Counted from the first letter of the stretch, positions 1 to 13,212 are shown. The stretch: 64,000 nucleotides of DNA from Polytrichum commune (GCA_950295325.1 OX485804.1:57660001-57724000), one strand, 5' to 3'. A program made the numbers and translations. Notes: generated by a model from the sequence alone, not told the origin.

Positions 1-475
1 GCCTCTGTCCGACAGACAAAGCCCTTTAAGCACTCTCACTGGTGGAAAAGGCGGAGCCGGTCCAAGTTCGCTTCCCACGACGCTTGAGGGACCAACGGAG
101 CAAGTGAACGCAAGATGGATGTAAAAGTCCACATGGATTCCTACATGGCATTGAATGGATTGTGTTTCATTCGTCACTTGGACTATTTTCAAAAACCACT
201 TCATGGAGGTAGGCCTACCACAAAACCACTGGGAGATCATGGCACTCCGAACGATCACAACCGTTGGTTTATTTTATTTTATCATGCATGAGGGCCCCGC
301 ATTAATAGAAACTCACTGAGATAGCATTTGGTTGAGGGCCTGGTCACATATGACTCCACACTACACTTGAGGATTCGTGACCACACTACATGATCTTGGA
401 GGTGTCTTGGGACACTTTCTTTTGGGCTCTCACAACTTCACGGTCACGGCTCTTGGCTCGTGTGTGAAGTGGCCC
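1..475 (-). mobile_element. MITE family A, left end outside or altered at the window edge
   Basis: Carries the family core: the 'cactctcactggtggaaaag' block, a stretch about a lost gene-like 'catggattcctacatggca' block, and the right terminus tgtgtgaagtggcccc. Other copies in the window (5688-6176, 17947-18437, and inverted ones at 2287, 16488, 31892, 33445) share most of this sequence. No open frame of use is seen. The left terminal repeat is not recognisable here, so this copy is truncated or starts before the window. Confidence 0.75.
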
Positions 476-536
476 CTTACTATTCCACGTGACATGCATA
501 AGTTAGAGGCCCCAACCCCAATGTCATTGCAATGAA

Positions 537-2250
537 CCGGGAGAACCAACCACTAGTTGCGGATGAACCAGTTGAGCTTGAGAAATAAGCGGTTGAAGTT
601 CCAATGCTTCAGGAATATTGCCGATCATTTCAGAGGAATCTAGGGAACATACCCCAGATTCATAGAGATAGAAACCGAAAGATGTCAACATGTAACCGGT
701 TGGACTTGGGGGGGGGGGGGGAGGAGAAGAAGAAGAAGAAGAAAGGATCTCGACCGATTACGTATTAGGTAATCGTTTTATTGGAACCGGTTAACGGTGC
801 ACAACCGGTTCTGCACCGATAACCGGTTCCAATAAAACGATTACCGGACGTAACCGGTTGGCCGCTTTGTTGAGCTGCGCAGGTGACCTAAACAGTGGGT
901 CACCTATCACCATAACCGATTTAGATGATCATAACCGGCTGGGATGTCGAGATTATCGTCTGCAAACCTGTGTGCTCAGGGCCAATCGTGTAGTGCCACC
1001 TTGGCGAAACAAAGCGGCCAACCGGTTACGTCAAAAAAATCTCCTCCTCCCCGGACATTGCGGTGTCGTTGGCCTAACTTTTTTTTTTTCTCCCACGTTT
1101 CTTTAACCTCCACCCCCACAGCAGTTCCATATTACTTGGGAACAGAAGGTGGCTGTAGACAGCATGCAGTAGCTTTGTGATTCATATTCATACTGATTCC
1201 TGGCATGCTAAGAAAGTCCACGATAATAATGCAAAACTTCCGAACAGAATGAATCGGGTAACTTATATTCAGCGTCTGGGAAGGTTTTTGGGCAGAATCG
1301 GTTGTGAGATCCTAGTGTTTCCAAGCCACGTATTGACATCTGCCGGGTTTTTTTTTTTAAAATAAAAAATAAAAAATAAAATCGAGGTGTATTCTCTGGA
1401 CTCCTCAAGACCGATCGATCGTTTTTTGCTGAAGTCTTGAAAACCAACCAGTTGTTCCTCACACTCAGCAGCTGGTTCACCTGTAAATCACTATATTCAG
1501 TAATCGGAGACTTTTCCATGGTATTGAGACCATTTAAGGACGTGGTTTTTCAAAGAACAAACAAGAGAAACACAAAAATATTTTCAATGTGACGTAATAA
1601 AGTGATTTGCATGGGCGATACAAATACATGTCATTATAATACGAAATTGTACTAAATATTGAACCATTTGCATTTATTTTGAAACTTTTCACAGCTATGT
1701 GTGCACAGTGGCCGGTTCTCGCCGTTCATGTGCTTATGAGAGAGAGGTCGAGCTTCGAGGAGTCCGTGTTTTGTTGCAGAATCGGCATGACTTTACAATT
1801 ACAAAAGCCATGAATGCGGAACAGTGCACTGCATGTTGCTTTTTCCTCTGCTTTGTATTTTTAGGTTACAGTAGTTGCAGGCCAAGGATAGTTCGTGGTG
1901 TCCATGAAACGTTGGCCAATAATAAGGGAATGTGGAAATGGAGTGAATGATTCTATGACCTTTGAACAACTGTATTGGATGGTTTGACTCCGGAAATGGG
2001 CATTTATATAGAGACCTCACCGTGAGTTGAGCAGTGATCGGGGAGATTTTTGGGCATAATCGGTTGAAGTCCTAGTGTTTGCAAGTCCAACCGGTTACAT
2101 GTTCACATCCTCATGTTTTCCTTCATTAAATTGGGGTATGTTCTATAAATTCCAGCAAAATGATCGGTAATTTTCCTGCAGTCTTGAACTTCGACCGGTT
2201 GTTTCTCAAACTCAACCGGTTCATTTGTAACTAACTACCGGTTCTCCCCG
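537..2250. mobile_element. Large terminal-inverted-repeat element rich in AACCGGTT
   Basis: About 170 bp at the left (537-710) is found inverted at the right (2080-2250): ccgggagaacc...ggaatctagggaacatacccc against ggggtatgttctataaattcc...ggttctccccg. A second, diverged copy of the right arm lies at about 1282-1517, so one end was duplicated or a related element is nested. The palindrome AACCGGTT or its ACCGGT core occurs about ten times. A fragment of the same family lies at 6905-6998. No transposase frame is visible, so this is non-autonomous. The superfamily is not recognised. Confidence 0.65.
768..845. repeat. 78-bp loopless near-perfect palindrome
   Basis: Arms 768-806 and 807-845 are reverse complements over 39 bp with two mismatch pairs. 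They contain three ACCGGT cores, one of them at the centre. It lies just right of a GAA-rich tract and a G14 run (708-721), inside the AACCGGTT-rich element. Confidence 0.85.
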
Positions 2251-2286
2251 ATCGTTGGAGTCGAGTTGAGTCGAATCGGACTGAAG

Positions 2287-2732
2287 GCGGCTTCACACGC
2301 GAGCCAAGAGCCGTGACCGTGAAATTGTGAGAGCCCAAAAGAAAGTGTCCAAAGGCCGTGTCAACACACGTCCACAGTCATGTAGTGTGGTCACGGATCC
2401 TCAAGTGTAGTGTGAAGTCATATGTGACTGGGCCCTCAACCAAATGCTATTTCAATGAAATTCTATTCCTGCCGGTCCTCACACATGATAAAAATAGAAA
2501 AAAACCAACGGTTGTGAGTGTTCGGAGTGCCCGGTTTTGTGGTAGGCCTACCTCCAAGAAGTGGTTTTTGAAAACAGTCCAAGTGACCAAGAAACTTGAT
2601 CCATGTGATGCCATGTAAGAATCCATGTAGACTTTACATCCATCTTGCATTCACATACTCCGCTGGTCCCTCAAGCGTAGTGTCTTGAAGTTCAATTGAC
2701 ACGGGCTCTCACTCTCATGTGTGAAGTGGCCC
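2287..2732 (+). mobile_element. MITE family A copy
   Basis: Starts ggcttcacacgcgagccaag and ends gtgtgaagtggcccc, the inverted termini of the family. The body is the reverse of the 1-475 copy, including the block beginning ccaagtgaccaagaaac. The left terminus has lost bases of the GGGCCACTTCACAC consensus. Confidence 0.75.
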
Positions 2733-5687
2733 CTAAGTTGAACATCCCATGCTAAATCGAGAGCGCCATCCTTTGGGCCTGAATTTGGGCTTTTCTCTTT
2801 GTGTTTTTTTTTTTTTTTGGGGGGGGGGGGGATCCCGGGTCACTTGTTAGGTCCCCCGGTCTTGGCTTTGTGGTTTGAGAACTTCTAAGGCCCCGGCCAA
2901 TGCACCGTCGGTTAATGATTAAGAACTAAACTACATGTCGTGTTTAGTGTCACATGGTTGTTTATGTAACTGTGGTAACTATTCTAACAACACTTTGTAT
3001 AAATAAGTATATAAGTATTGTCATGGATGAACCTAGGATTTTAAGTATATTTGGATTTGTGCATAAATTTTGGATCCGTCAATATGACGTATTCTATATC
3101 CCAAAACTACATAAATATGGTGGTTGGTGAACATGGAATACAAAAACATTTGAAGTTGTGATTGTTGCATTGTTGCATTGTTGCTTTTGCTCTTGTCATT
3201 TGATGTTTTTGTCCCTATGAATGCACATCTCCTATTGTTTTTGAACACCTAATTTGTCAAAATATACTTGGATGTCAACTATGATTGAAATTTGGATGAA
3301 AGTCATGCCAATCATTGAAACAAGGGTTGGTATATTATGCATCCTACCATTTATGTAGTGAAATATTGTCATGGATGATTGAGATTTGGATTGAAAATCA
3401 TTTGGTAAGCAACAGTACTTGCAACCTTGTATATCTATAGTGCCTTTTAAAAAAAAAGGAATGACAAGTAATTTAGGTTTACATTAGTGTTGGTAACACT
3501 ACACGGGCGGTTTACAAGACCAATAAAATTGGTGACTAAATACAATGTTTAGTAGTTATTTTAACATAGCTTGAAGTTTTGCGATCATATTGGGCTCATC
3601 TAGAGTTAGCATTAGCTAAGGATGCTGTAATTGTCCTAATCTTCTAGCTCTCTTCCCAATAATCTATGGAAGGAGGAGTTAAATTTAACTAGACTAGTTA
3701 AGCGCCCGAACTTGAATATTTGAAGTAGGTCAAAATCTTGCGAACTTAACGGAACTAGCGATGTGCATAAATAAATGATGATATGGTTTTGGGGGGTCCA
3801 TGCAAAAAAAAAGTTTAAAAATAAATAAACATTAGTTGAGTCACAAATTTTGCATCAAACCCATTGGAGGGTTCATGACTTCAAAATGATATTTTGTATA
3901 GAACTGAGCCTACTTTTCTTAGTGATGTATATATAACATATTATAGTTGAAGGCCATACCACTTTGCTTGTTCACTTTACTATGCTTTGGCCCTAAGAGG
4001 TTAGAAGTGAATATCCCCTATATCCCTTAAAATGATCACATAGGCGACTAGACATAGATTGGTGTCTATAGTTTGAGGAAAAATTCCAATCTCATCTTGA
4101 TATGTGTCTTTTTGGTGTATAATAATAACTACAAGAATTGGTTTACATTAGTGACCAATGATCATAATCACTGCTATCGAAAATCTCTCGTTGATTGAGA
4201 AATGAGTGGCCACCTTTACATATAGATTTAGTACAACTTGAAAATGAAGCAACATCATAATCCATGTTGGTGACATCTTTCTTTAGCATAGTCTTTTTTA
4301 TTTGTCTTTGTTTTTACAAGAGCATATATTTTCATTAATTACACTTTATCCCAATCTAAGTTTGCTTTACATTGTGATGCGTGACCAAGGCTTTGAAAAT
4401 TCAACGTGGATTTCTTTTAGTCATGGTCTTTGGACCGCCAACTATAACCACGATAAATCATGAATCATTTTTTCTCACGGTCACAAGTCACGTGTGTAAA
4501 ACTGCCCTAAGCCTTTCTATATACCACTCAAATATAGGCTTCTGGATAAGAAGAGTGTCCACAAAGGGTCCACATACTTTACCACCACAGAGGGTCCTTA
4601 CCACCATATATGCTCATAGTGAGTAGGGATTATGTAAGTTAATACTCCAACCCATAGATTCTTCAAAATAAGAAGGTGCCCATAAAATAGGCTAGTAATC
4701 GCAATGTCTAGATTCTTGAAATATTGAAGTTGTTTAGTGCTCACATATTCAAGAGCAATCTTCTTCAAGAAGATATCTCCTGTGCACCAATGTAATCACA
4801 AGTTTGCACTCAACCCATGTGGTCAAGGAATATGTGACTTTGTCATGGCAAGGATCCCATGTTTATTTGTTTGATTTTATGTTTTCTAATCTTTATTATC
4901 AGTTTTGCTAAATATACTTGATGTAGAAGAGGGCATTGGTGCTAATGAATAAAGATGTGGGAGGGGGCCCAACAAAGAACACAAAAATGTACTCTCAAGA
5001 GTTTCGTATGGTGGTAGTGAGAGCAAAGAAGTTGATCATTTAAACCTATTTGAGTTACCATCACTAATAACCGCAAACCAACGTATGGATTTTGGTTCGT
5101 GACACCTATCTTGCATGCTCTTCTTAAGCTTGTATGAACCCTTAAAAGGTCCAATAGGCCCTATGCAGGCCTCAAAAGGTACATGCAATAGTTTGAGATT
5201 ACTTCTTGATATTTTCAATTAAAAGTGTCAAAAGTTGTCCAATCTTTGATTAGATCATATACCAATCAAAGCATACATAATTCTCAAGGGCATTTGAGTT
5301 CATATAAATGACCTAGAATCAAATAGTCAACATGGATATATATAGTCATTGTTGACACTTGTGACTTTATTTTCACTTCCTCTATTCTATATTTTGTGTT
5401 GAAAATGGACTCAATACCACAAATCACACAAAAAAAATTGTTTCAATGTTTGTTGAGGAGCACAAATTGTCATGTATCATGTACAAAAAGAGTTAAACCA
5501 CACTTTACCAAACAAAACAAAACAAAAAATCCTTTGGCAGGGTTTTTACCAAATTTCCTTCATTTACACAACTCTACACCTTCAGTAGCATTAGGTTGCC
5601 CTTCCTATTTCAAAATGTAGTACTCAATAATCTCCAATCTTTCTTTTAGCTGGACCATCAAGTTGATATTAGACTATCTCTTACCAA
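2733..5687. other. Gene-free, AT-rich repeat remnants
   Basis: No frame here resembles a protein I know. A T15 run (2804-2818) is followed directly by G13 (2819-2831). The stretch 2930-3570 is a diverged copy of 12275-12650: both carry tatattttgcatcctaaca-like, attgtcatggatgattg and ggtgacactaaatacaat-like blocks in the same order, so it is an old dispersed repeat. 5628-5684 belongs to another old repeat that continues after the MITE at 6177. Confidence 0.6.
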
Positions 5688-6176
5688 GGGCCACTTCACA
5701 TACGAACATGAGAGCCCACGACCATTGCACTTCAAGCACTCTCATTGGTGGAAAAGGCGTAGCCGGTCCAAGTTCGGATCACACTATGCTTGAGGGACCA
5801 ACAGAGCATGTGAATACAAGATGGATGTAAAGTCTAAATGGATCCATACATCACATCAAATGGATCATGTTTCATGGTCACTTGAACTATTTTCCAAAAA
5901 CCATCTCTTGGAGGTAGGCCTAGCACAAAACCAAGAGACCATGGCACTCCAAACACTCGCAACCGTTGATTTAAATTATTTTATCATGCGTGAGGACCCG
6001 CATGAATAAAAATTCATTGAAATAACATTTGGTTGAGGGCCCAGTCTCATATGACTTCACACTACACTTGAGGGTCCGTGACCACACTACACAATTTTGG
6101 AGGTGCCTTGGGACACTTCCTTTTGGGCTATCACAATTTCGTGGTCACGGCTCTTGGCTCGTGTGTGAAGCAACCC
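5688..6176 (-). mobile_element. MITE family A copy inserted in an older repeat
   Basis: Begins GGGCCACTTCACATACG and ends GTGTGAAGCAACCC. It is flanked by CAA on the left and TAA on the right, consistent with a decayed TAA target duplication. The flanks (…ttgatattagactatctc and gactatcgcactccatta…) are continuous in the related, uninserted repeats near 22905-22960 and 36215-36275. This supports the element ends independently. Confidence 0.85.
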
Positions 6177-9100
6177 TAAGACTATCGCACTCCATTACTC
6201 TAGGGAATTAGACATTTCAAACACTATCCGGATGCACTTGTAGTCCCAAAAGCCATTTGGCTTCCGGGACTTCAAAGTCAATTTCACTTCACGGCCAAGT
6301 TGGAAACTCTAGGATGAACATGCAACTTCTTCTTCTTCTTCTTCTTCTTCTTCGTTCAATAATGAAGTGATCGAGGGGTTTTCCTAGCAGCTTTCCATTC
6401 GAGCTCAAATAAATGTAGAATGTGGAAAGCGAGCATTGCATGCAAAGTCGTGTGCATCATCATCGTCATCAGTGTAAGGTAAGTGGCTATGGAGTTTCCT
6501 TGTAAGTTCCTTACCACAGTTGCTTCCATTGTTAAAAATGACAGTAAGTTCACAGTTGGATACTACCTCGTTCTCGTGGTCATGGCTCCACAACAACCAC
6601 CCACACCCTAAATTTTGCCCAAAATTACACCCCAATTCTCCATTACTTATTAGTCGCCAGGCAACTTGGGCCAGCTACGTGTGTGTTGTGTGTGGGCCAC
6701 TACTATGTTAAAGTATTTCAAACTTGCCACTTGAAATGATGGAGGGCCAAATTTACACCGTTTGGAGTTACGCAGTGCTGTATCTTTTTGAATGATTGAT
6801 GGTGGTTTTTTTTTACCGAGTGAAAGTTGTTAATGTTTCTATAATGTTATAATGACCAATTTAACATTTGTTGGTAAAATATGAGACTCTACAGTGTATA
6901 GCATAAGATTGCCACCGAAAGATCGTGATATGTAACCGGTTGAACTTGGAAACACTAGGATATTGACCGATTATGCCTAAAAACCTCCCCGGACACTATT
7001 GCAGGATGATTTCGAAAGCACTTGTTGTTGCCGTTCTCTTGGTAGTAAAGGACTGACGAAAACTACACTAATCAATCCATAGCATGGATTGACCTCCACT
7101 GATTTTGGGACTTAGGACTTGGGATCCCGTGTGAAGCAACCTTAATGGTCTCAATGTCCTAGTATGGGACTCTTGATTTCAAATGCTCTTCTCTTGCTCA
7201 AAAACTCCTTGAGGTAGAGATGGTGCTCACACCAACCTTTTGGTTGATGTAGCTTATTTGTGGAGTCCATTTGGATTTATGCTATGCATGATTGGCTTAG
7301 CAATTTGCCTTAGATGTGGTATATACAAGTATAAATTTGCATGTTATATGAACAATATATGAGATTTTGAAGTCACGTAACCCTAGCTACGTAAATCCCA
7401 CCATGGGTCCACACCTTTCTCTACTGTAAAACAACTTCCAAATCGTCCCAACACTCTTGGAACCGCCTCCACTTTTCATCCAAACCTATCCTGGGCTAAG
7501 AACAACACCTTACCCAATAAAATGTTGGAGCCCTATTAACTTTTGCATACATGATGTTAATAGAAACAACAAGCACATGAGTAACTGACCCCTAGCTACA
7601 TCTCAACATTTCCCATATCCAATCCCATTTGTGCCCAAAACTAATCACGCATTCTCTCATAATTACCCCACTTTTCACCCAAATTTGTACCCATTTTGCG
7701 TTGGAGACAATTATAAGGTTTAAGATGTGCTCTAGTAATGGGATCAGGAGACGTGCATAGGGTGTGCTTTTAGGAGGGGCTTAAACATAGGACCAGGTAA
7801 CTTCGTAAAATAATCCCTTAGGTGTAGCTTTTGAAATTGTATGTCACAAAGTGCAAATTAGTCATAGACACTATCTAAGTTGGTATGGCACATAGAAAGT
7901 CACATCAATGAAATTTATTGAGTTTAGAAGTTAGAAAACTAAGTAGCACATGAAGTCGATTATGTTAGAATCTAACGCACCAATGAGTTGTTTTATATAA
8001 GCGATTTCTTTGGCCTTCCCTAAAAAATGTGCCCCCTACACCCATCTAATTTCCGCTTTACCTCCCAACCGAGGAAGCCATGATTGGTTGGCTTTCTTTT
8101 GATTGAATGGTTTCACTTTGTTTCTTTCCACATAGAAAATCAAAAAACACGTTTATTACCTCCATAAAATTGATCACAACATTCTATGAGTGGTGATTCT
8201 TTATACCTCACGTTGAAGTTCTCACAATTCAAGAGATGTTTGGACAACTCAATTCAAGATTGTATTGCGCTCACGGCTTTCCACTAATCCATAGTATCTA
8301 TACCATGTAACCAATGAAATCAAGCATCTCAACAACACAATAAGTTTTGTGATTACAATGACCTCTCAAAGTGTTTATCTATAAGATCATTATGGGAGAA
8401 CCATAATCATTGATTTATTGATGTCATCGTCTGATAGTTAGGGGTTGTTTGCACCATGGATCATGAAGTCATCCCAAGGCCAAGGTTGTAAAATTTGTGA
8501 ATGGATGTTGAGGTTGTTCCGGGACCGCTACAGTTTACACCAAGGAAAGAATGTCAAAGCGTCTATGGAGTTCAAGGTCCCCAAAAGACACATTTCAAGG
8601 CCTACATTATCCATTGTCATGGTCTAACGGGTTTTCCGGTGGGAGAGGCAAAAGAGATGCTCTCGTAGAAAAAGGCAGGGGCCCATGGTAGAGAGATCTT
8701 GTTATAACAAAATTTTAATGACTTTGGGGGGGGGGAAGAGAAGATGAAGACAGGAGAAGACAAGAAAATGGTCGAACTTGGATTTTTTTCTTCTTCAAAA
8801 CTACCCTTTTTGGACATATATAAAAAAAAAAAAAATCAGCACATTCACTTTGTGGTGCATGATCGTTCCTCTTTGTCCACATTCGGTTTACACCTAGTGA
8901 GGGGCCCAAAGGCTTTGTAACCTAATTTTTAAAGAAATCGAACCATGGAGAAAGGCCATCTTCCATGGTCCGAATTCGTGGTGTAAACCGGCCCTTACCT
9001 CGCAACTTCTCTTGCGAACCCTTGGCAACGTTATTTTACAACACTGCTTTAGAAAAACAATGCTTTAGTAGCCTCCAAGGGCTTGATTGAGAGGTAGAGA

Positions 9101-10444
9101 GAAGCTGGCACATGAGTGCACTGTATGCATGCGTGCATCCAATTACAGGCATTAATCTCCCCTCAAATTATCACCCACCACCACAAAGCAATGTGCTTGT
9201 GTTTGAGGAGAGAGAGCTCCTCCTCAAGGTTGGAGAAGAAATAAAGTTACTTGCTATGAACTTAAGGCGTTCGTGTTACTAAAGAACATACGGAGAGAAT
9301 GAATTGGCTCGAAAGGCTTAAGCAAAATCGCCCGAAAACATTTTGTCCAATTCAAGATTTTCTTAGAGAAAATCAACACCTTTTATGATAGATTGGTTTG
9401 CACATTTGGCATGTTTGCGCAATTACGGTTGTCCACATGTAAAAAATGAGGATATTTGAACGTAAATGTGTACGTTGGTATTGTCATGCAGTGGTGACTG
9501 CCTGGACGAAAACATCTACGATTTTTAGGGGGTAAGTAAGGCACACGAGCATATCTCTTGTCCATTTGGCAAAACAAGTTCACCCTCTGTGGGTTTATGG
9601 CCGATTCGTCTTAAGTGACTCATACTAGATTAATTTCCGGATCTTGAAAACTACTCCCAATGTCAACTGACTAAACTTAGTATCTTCCGGGCTGCAAACT
9701 CTTTCAGGGTTTCTATGTTTGGATGAATGAGGGATACACTCAAATGCAATAATTCCCTCTCTCCGTAACGTACAAGCAACTTCAACAATCGGCAGTCCTC
9801 CGAGGACAAGTTTGTTGAATGTTACCAAGCACATAACTTAAGGTACATGTGCGGCTACGTGTCCAAAGACAACGTTCATTGTTGGATCGAATTGAGAGCT
9901 AATTCAACCCGATAGTAAATAACATTGATAGTCACCCCGGACTTTCAAAAAATGAAGTTTCTATGCAAAAGCTACAAGAAGTCAAAGCGGAGATTCCTCC
10001 ATTCTCTACAAGTGATTACATATTAAACCAAACCGATGGAGTTACCAATTAAACTTAGGATGGTGCCTATGTTTGGAACAACTAGTCCAATCTTGTGCCA
10101 CTCTCATTGTAACACTTGTCACGTTGGTGTATGCTCGCTCTTAAGTATAAGTCCTGCCATATTCCACTCAAATAGTAGTAGGTGCTAAATTAAGAAAGAG
10201 CCTTAGGCCACGTTCGAAGGCCCCCCATATATATTTATATATACATATACCTCGTCAATCAAGTTTTGATACTTCGGTGCAACACACATGCACATTTGAG
10301 GAGGCGGAGAATAAAGAGCCCCGGCACATGTGGTACGGAAGACTCAAGAAATTCCAAGTGTTGTTTTAAAACAACAACAACAACAACGCGCAATCCGGCT
10401 CTCCCAAGTGCTGGGAAACTTGAGGTGGAAGCTAACAAAACTAA
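6177..10444. other. Gene-free region with repeat fragments
   Basis: No supported gene. Contents seen: an old repeat tail to about 6305, a (CTT)n microsatellite at 6325-6353, a fragment of the AACCGGTT element at 6905-6998, and a possible MITE terminus at 8980-8996 (gtgtaaaccggccctta). A dispersed repeat at 9430-9536 (aacgtaaatgtgtacgttgg) recurs at 12092-12212 and, more diverged, at 51290-51392. The remainder is AT-rich without recognisable content. Confidence 0.6.
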
Positions 10445-10837
10445 GGGCCGGTTTACACTACGGTGGAGAAGGCCTCCGGTCGGTCAAGAATGCTTGGCCA
10501 AGACATGGTTATATGAGGCAAATGGTGGATGTGCCGGAGAAGAATTAAAAGCAATAAAATATTTCTATTGAGTTGGGCTTCTCCGGAGGAGGAGTTTCTT
10601 GTCCGGCCTCTTGAGGCCATACAAGAAACTCTTCCTCCGGAGAAGCCCAACTCCAAAAAGTGCCGCCATGTAGGCGGCCATGTCATTTTATCATCCATGA
10701 GAAAAGTTCACCACCATTGTTTCTTCACCTAGTGTAAACACCCACCAGTCAAGAGTTGCATTTTCGACCAATCACAATTGAGAAACGCCCTTCTTTTCAT
10801 GACCGGTGGACTTCTCCACCGTAGTGTAAACCCGCCC
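10445..10837. mobile_element. PIF/Harbinger-like MITE (type B) with internal hairpin
   Basis: Terminal inverted repeats of 27 bp with one mismatch (10445-10471 gggccggtttacactacggt… and 10811-10837) are flanked by TAA on both sides (10442-10444 and 10838-10840). Inside, 10570-10602 and 10621-10653 form a 33-bp inverted repeat with a single mismatch around a centre that is itself a short palindrome. It has no coding capacity. TWA target duplication and a GGGCC start fit Tourist-type elements; the superfamily assignment is from those two features only. Confidence 0.85.
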
Positions 10838-11362
10838 TAAGTCCCATTCCCATTCCCATTCCTTCCCCCTCAAGGACTCCTTGCAAAGAAGGTGCGGATA
10901 ACATTATGGAAACTGTAAGGGAATAAGGCATAAGGCGTCTTCGTGACGCGGCACTTTCCTAGTGGAGGACGGACCATCACAGACACGGCTGGAGCCTCAA
11001 AGTCTGCATCCGTGTCATCGGCGCCTTTCTTTGCAATGGATTCAGATTCTTCGGAAAGAAAAAATTAAAAAAATTAAAAAAATTGTATGTACACAGTAAC
11101 TTAGTGGGAAGTTTGGTGTGAGCTTCTGGGGCCAGTTTCAACCTTGTGCCGACTCCTGACTTAAGTTACACAACACACACAGCCATGATAGACTTCTATT
11201 CCTACTACTGGATATTATGTACAGACACACAAACAGTACTGCCTGCTAGTACAGACAACCGGTGGAGGGTTTGGTTTCATAGCACCTACCGACGGGGTAA
11301 TGCCTAAGAACATGCCCTTCTATAGGTGACTTGTTGTATAATTGTTGGTTCATCCCAATTTA

Positions 11363-11951
11363 GGGCCGCTTCACACTATGGCCGCCCAAGTCGAGGGGCC
11401 GTGGGGGATTGAATGGCCCAACTTTGTTGAGAGTCCAAAGACATGGGCTGAGAATAGCAGCCAATAAAATGTAGGAATCGGAGCCTTCAGCCGGGCGTAG
11501 TGTGAAGCCTCTAAAAGGCCAAGCCCAAAGTCCGAACCTTTGGCCATGAACTCCCATGGCCTCTCGATTTGGACAGCCATAGTGTGAAGTCTCCAAAGGC
11601 TGAGCCCAAAGTCCAAAGGAAGAAGGAGCATCCCACTTTATTCTTTGCCCAAAAAACCCCTCCAATCTAACGGCCAAGATCTTGTCAGTTTTATTTTTTA
11701 TTTTTTTAAAGGAAAAAAATCAACGGCCTCTCGACCAAAGTTTGGGTTTCCATTCATGTCCGACCCAAATTTCCTTCGAGAGTATGCCGCCTTGGTCAAA
11801 ATGTACTACCATGTAGGCATTTGGGAGAGCGATGGCCTTTGGACTTTGGCCTCTAGTGTGAAGGGTCGAGAGGCCGAATTCTTGGTTTCTTGCAATTTGA
11901 TTTATGGAAATGGACGGCCTCTCAACCTTTGGCCATAGTGTGAAGTGGCCC
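11363..11951. mobile_element. PIF/Harbinger-like MITE (type C)
   Basis: Ends are inverted repeats of 21 bp with one mismatch (gggccgcttcacactatggc… at 11363; …ggccatagtgtgaagtggcc at the right). TTA flanks both sides (11360-11362 and 11952-11954). The interior repeats short blocks such as ggcctctcgacc in several orientations. Both minus-strand open frames across it read repeat sequence, not a protein. Confidence 0.85.
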
Positions 11952-13005
11952 TTAATCCCAACATGTTGAAGCAAAATCTTTATCCAAATTTGTTTGATAT
12001 GATTAAGTTCAATTATGAAGCTTATTAGAGAAAACTAGCACACCTTATGATTGATCAAAAGTTTTTGTAAAGTTAAGATTTGTTCACACGCATATTCAAG
12101 TTGTCCATGTGTCCAAAATCATAATATTATAACGTAAATGTGTACGTTGGTATTGTTAGATGGAGGTGACTGCTTAGACGGGAACGTCCACCTCGGTCTT
12201 TAGGGTTAAGTCCACTAGAGTGATTCGGGGTTTCTGATCTTTATTTAGGATATAAGTTGGATCAAGATAGTACACTAAATATTTTATTTAGTGTCATATG
12301 CAATACTATGTCACAGTGGTAACTTTTCTAATGATATTTCTTTTGAATAAGTTTACAAGTATTGCCATTCCAACTTGCTTTCATTGAAAACAAAGTTTGG
12401 TATATTTTGCATCCTAACACCTTTTTTTTAACAAAATATTGTCATGGATGATTGGAATTTGGATGAAAATTCACTTAGGAAGTGACAACAATCACAACGT
12501 TGTAATTTTATAATGCCCAATTTTTCTAACAAGGAGTGACAATATAATATAATTAGTGTTGATGACACTACACGAGCAGTTTACAATTAGTGTTGAGTAA
12601 GAATTGGTGACACTAAATACAATATTTAGTGTGTTTCATGCAATACTAATCAACCTTTCCACCCTCCATTCCCACTTAGTAGGTGTTATGAACATTTACC
12701 CACCACGTGTATCTTCAAGGAAAAGAATAGTATTACCTAAAATTGTGAGTGACCAGTTGTATTTGTTATTATGTGTTGTTGTAGTTATTTATTGAAAATA
12801 CCAAATCTCACCAAGCAATTTATTTCATGTTACCGGATATCCATAGGACACTAAACCTATGCTTTAAAACAACGTGTCATGTTTGATTGGGTTGGTGGTT
12901 ATTACCCATTGAAGTGTGATAAATATAGTTGATTTTCTTGGGGGTAAAATACCCAATTTATTTCACTTCGATTTGATTGGAATAAAGTAATACCAAACTT
13001 GGGAG
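11952..13005. other. Gene-free region holding dispersed repeats
   Basis: 12092-12212 matches 9430-9536 and 51290-51392 (block aacgtaaatgtgtacgttgg). 12275-12650 matches 2930-3570. The rest is AT-rich with no gene seen. Confidence 0.6.
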
Positions 13006-13016
13006 AGGCAAGTTTT

Positions 13017-13212
13017 ATTTATTTATTTTTATTTTGAGACAGAAGGCCGACTAGCCAACGCCAAAGCACAGGAGGCAGTTGACCACCTGGCAAGTTTTCT
13101 GTCAAGTAGAGAGGAGATTTCACAGCCGGGATTCAAACCGCCAACCTCTTCCTTGAGATTTGGGTATCTCTCCACCATCATCTGGTAGTTTAAGGTCATC
13201 TCGGACCTTGAA
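13017..13212 (-). mobile_element. tRNA-derived SINE with target-site duplication
   Basis: Read on the minus strand: a tRNA-like head with an A-box-like ctaccagatgatggtggaga and a B-box ggtttgaatcc, a body ending tctgtctcaaaataaa, and an A-rich tail. The direct repeat aggcaagtttt flanks it (13006-13016 and 13213-13223), as expected for LINE-mediated retroposition. A second copy lies on the plus strand at 27572-27696 with the better B-box ggttcgattcc. The parent tRNA is not identified. Confidence 0.75.
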
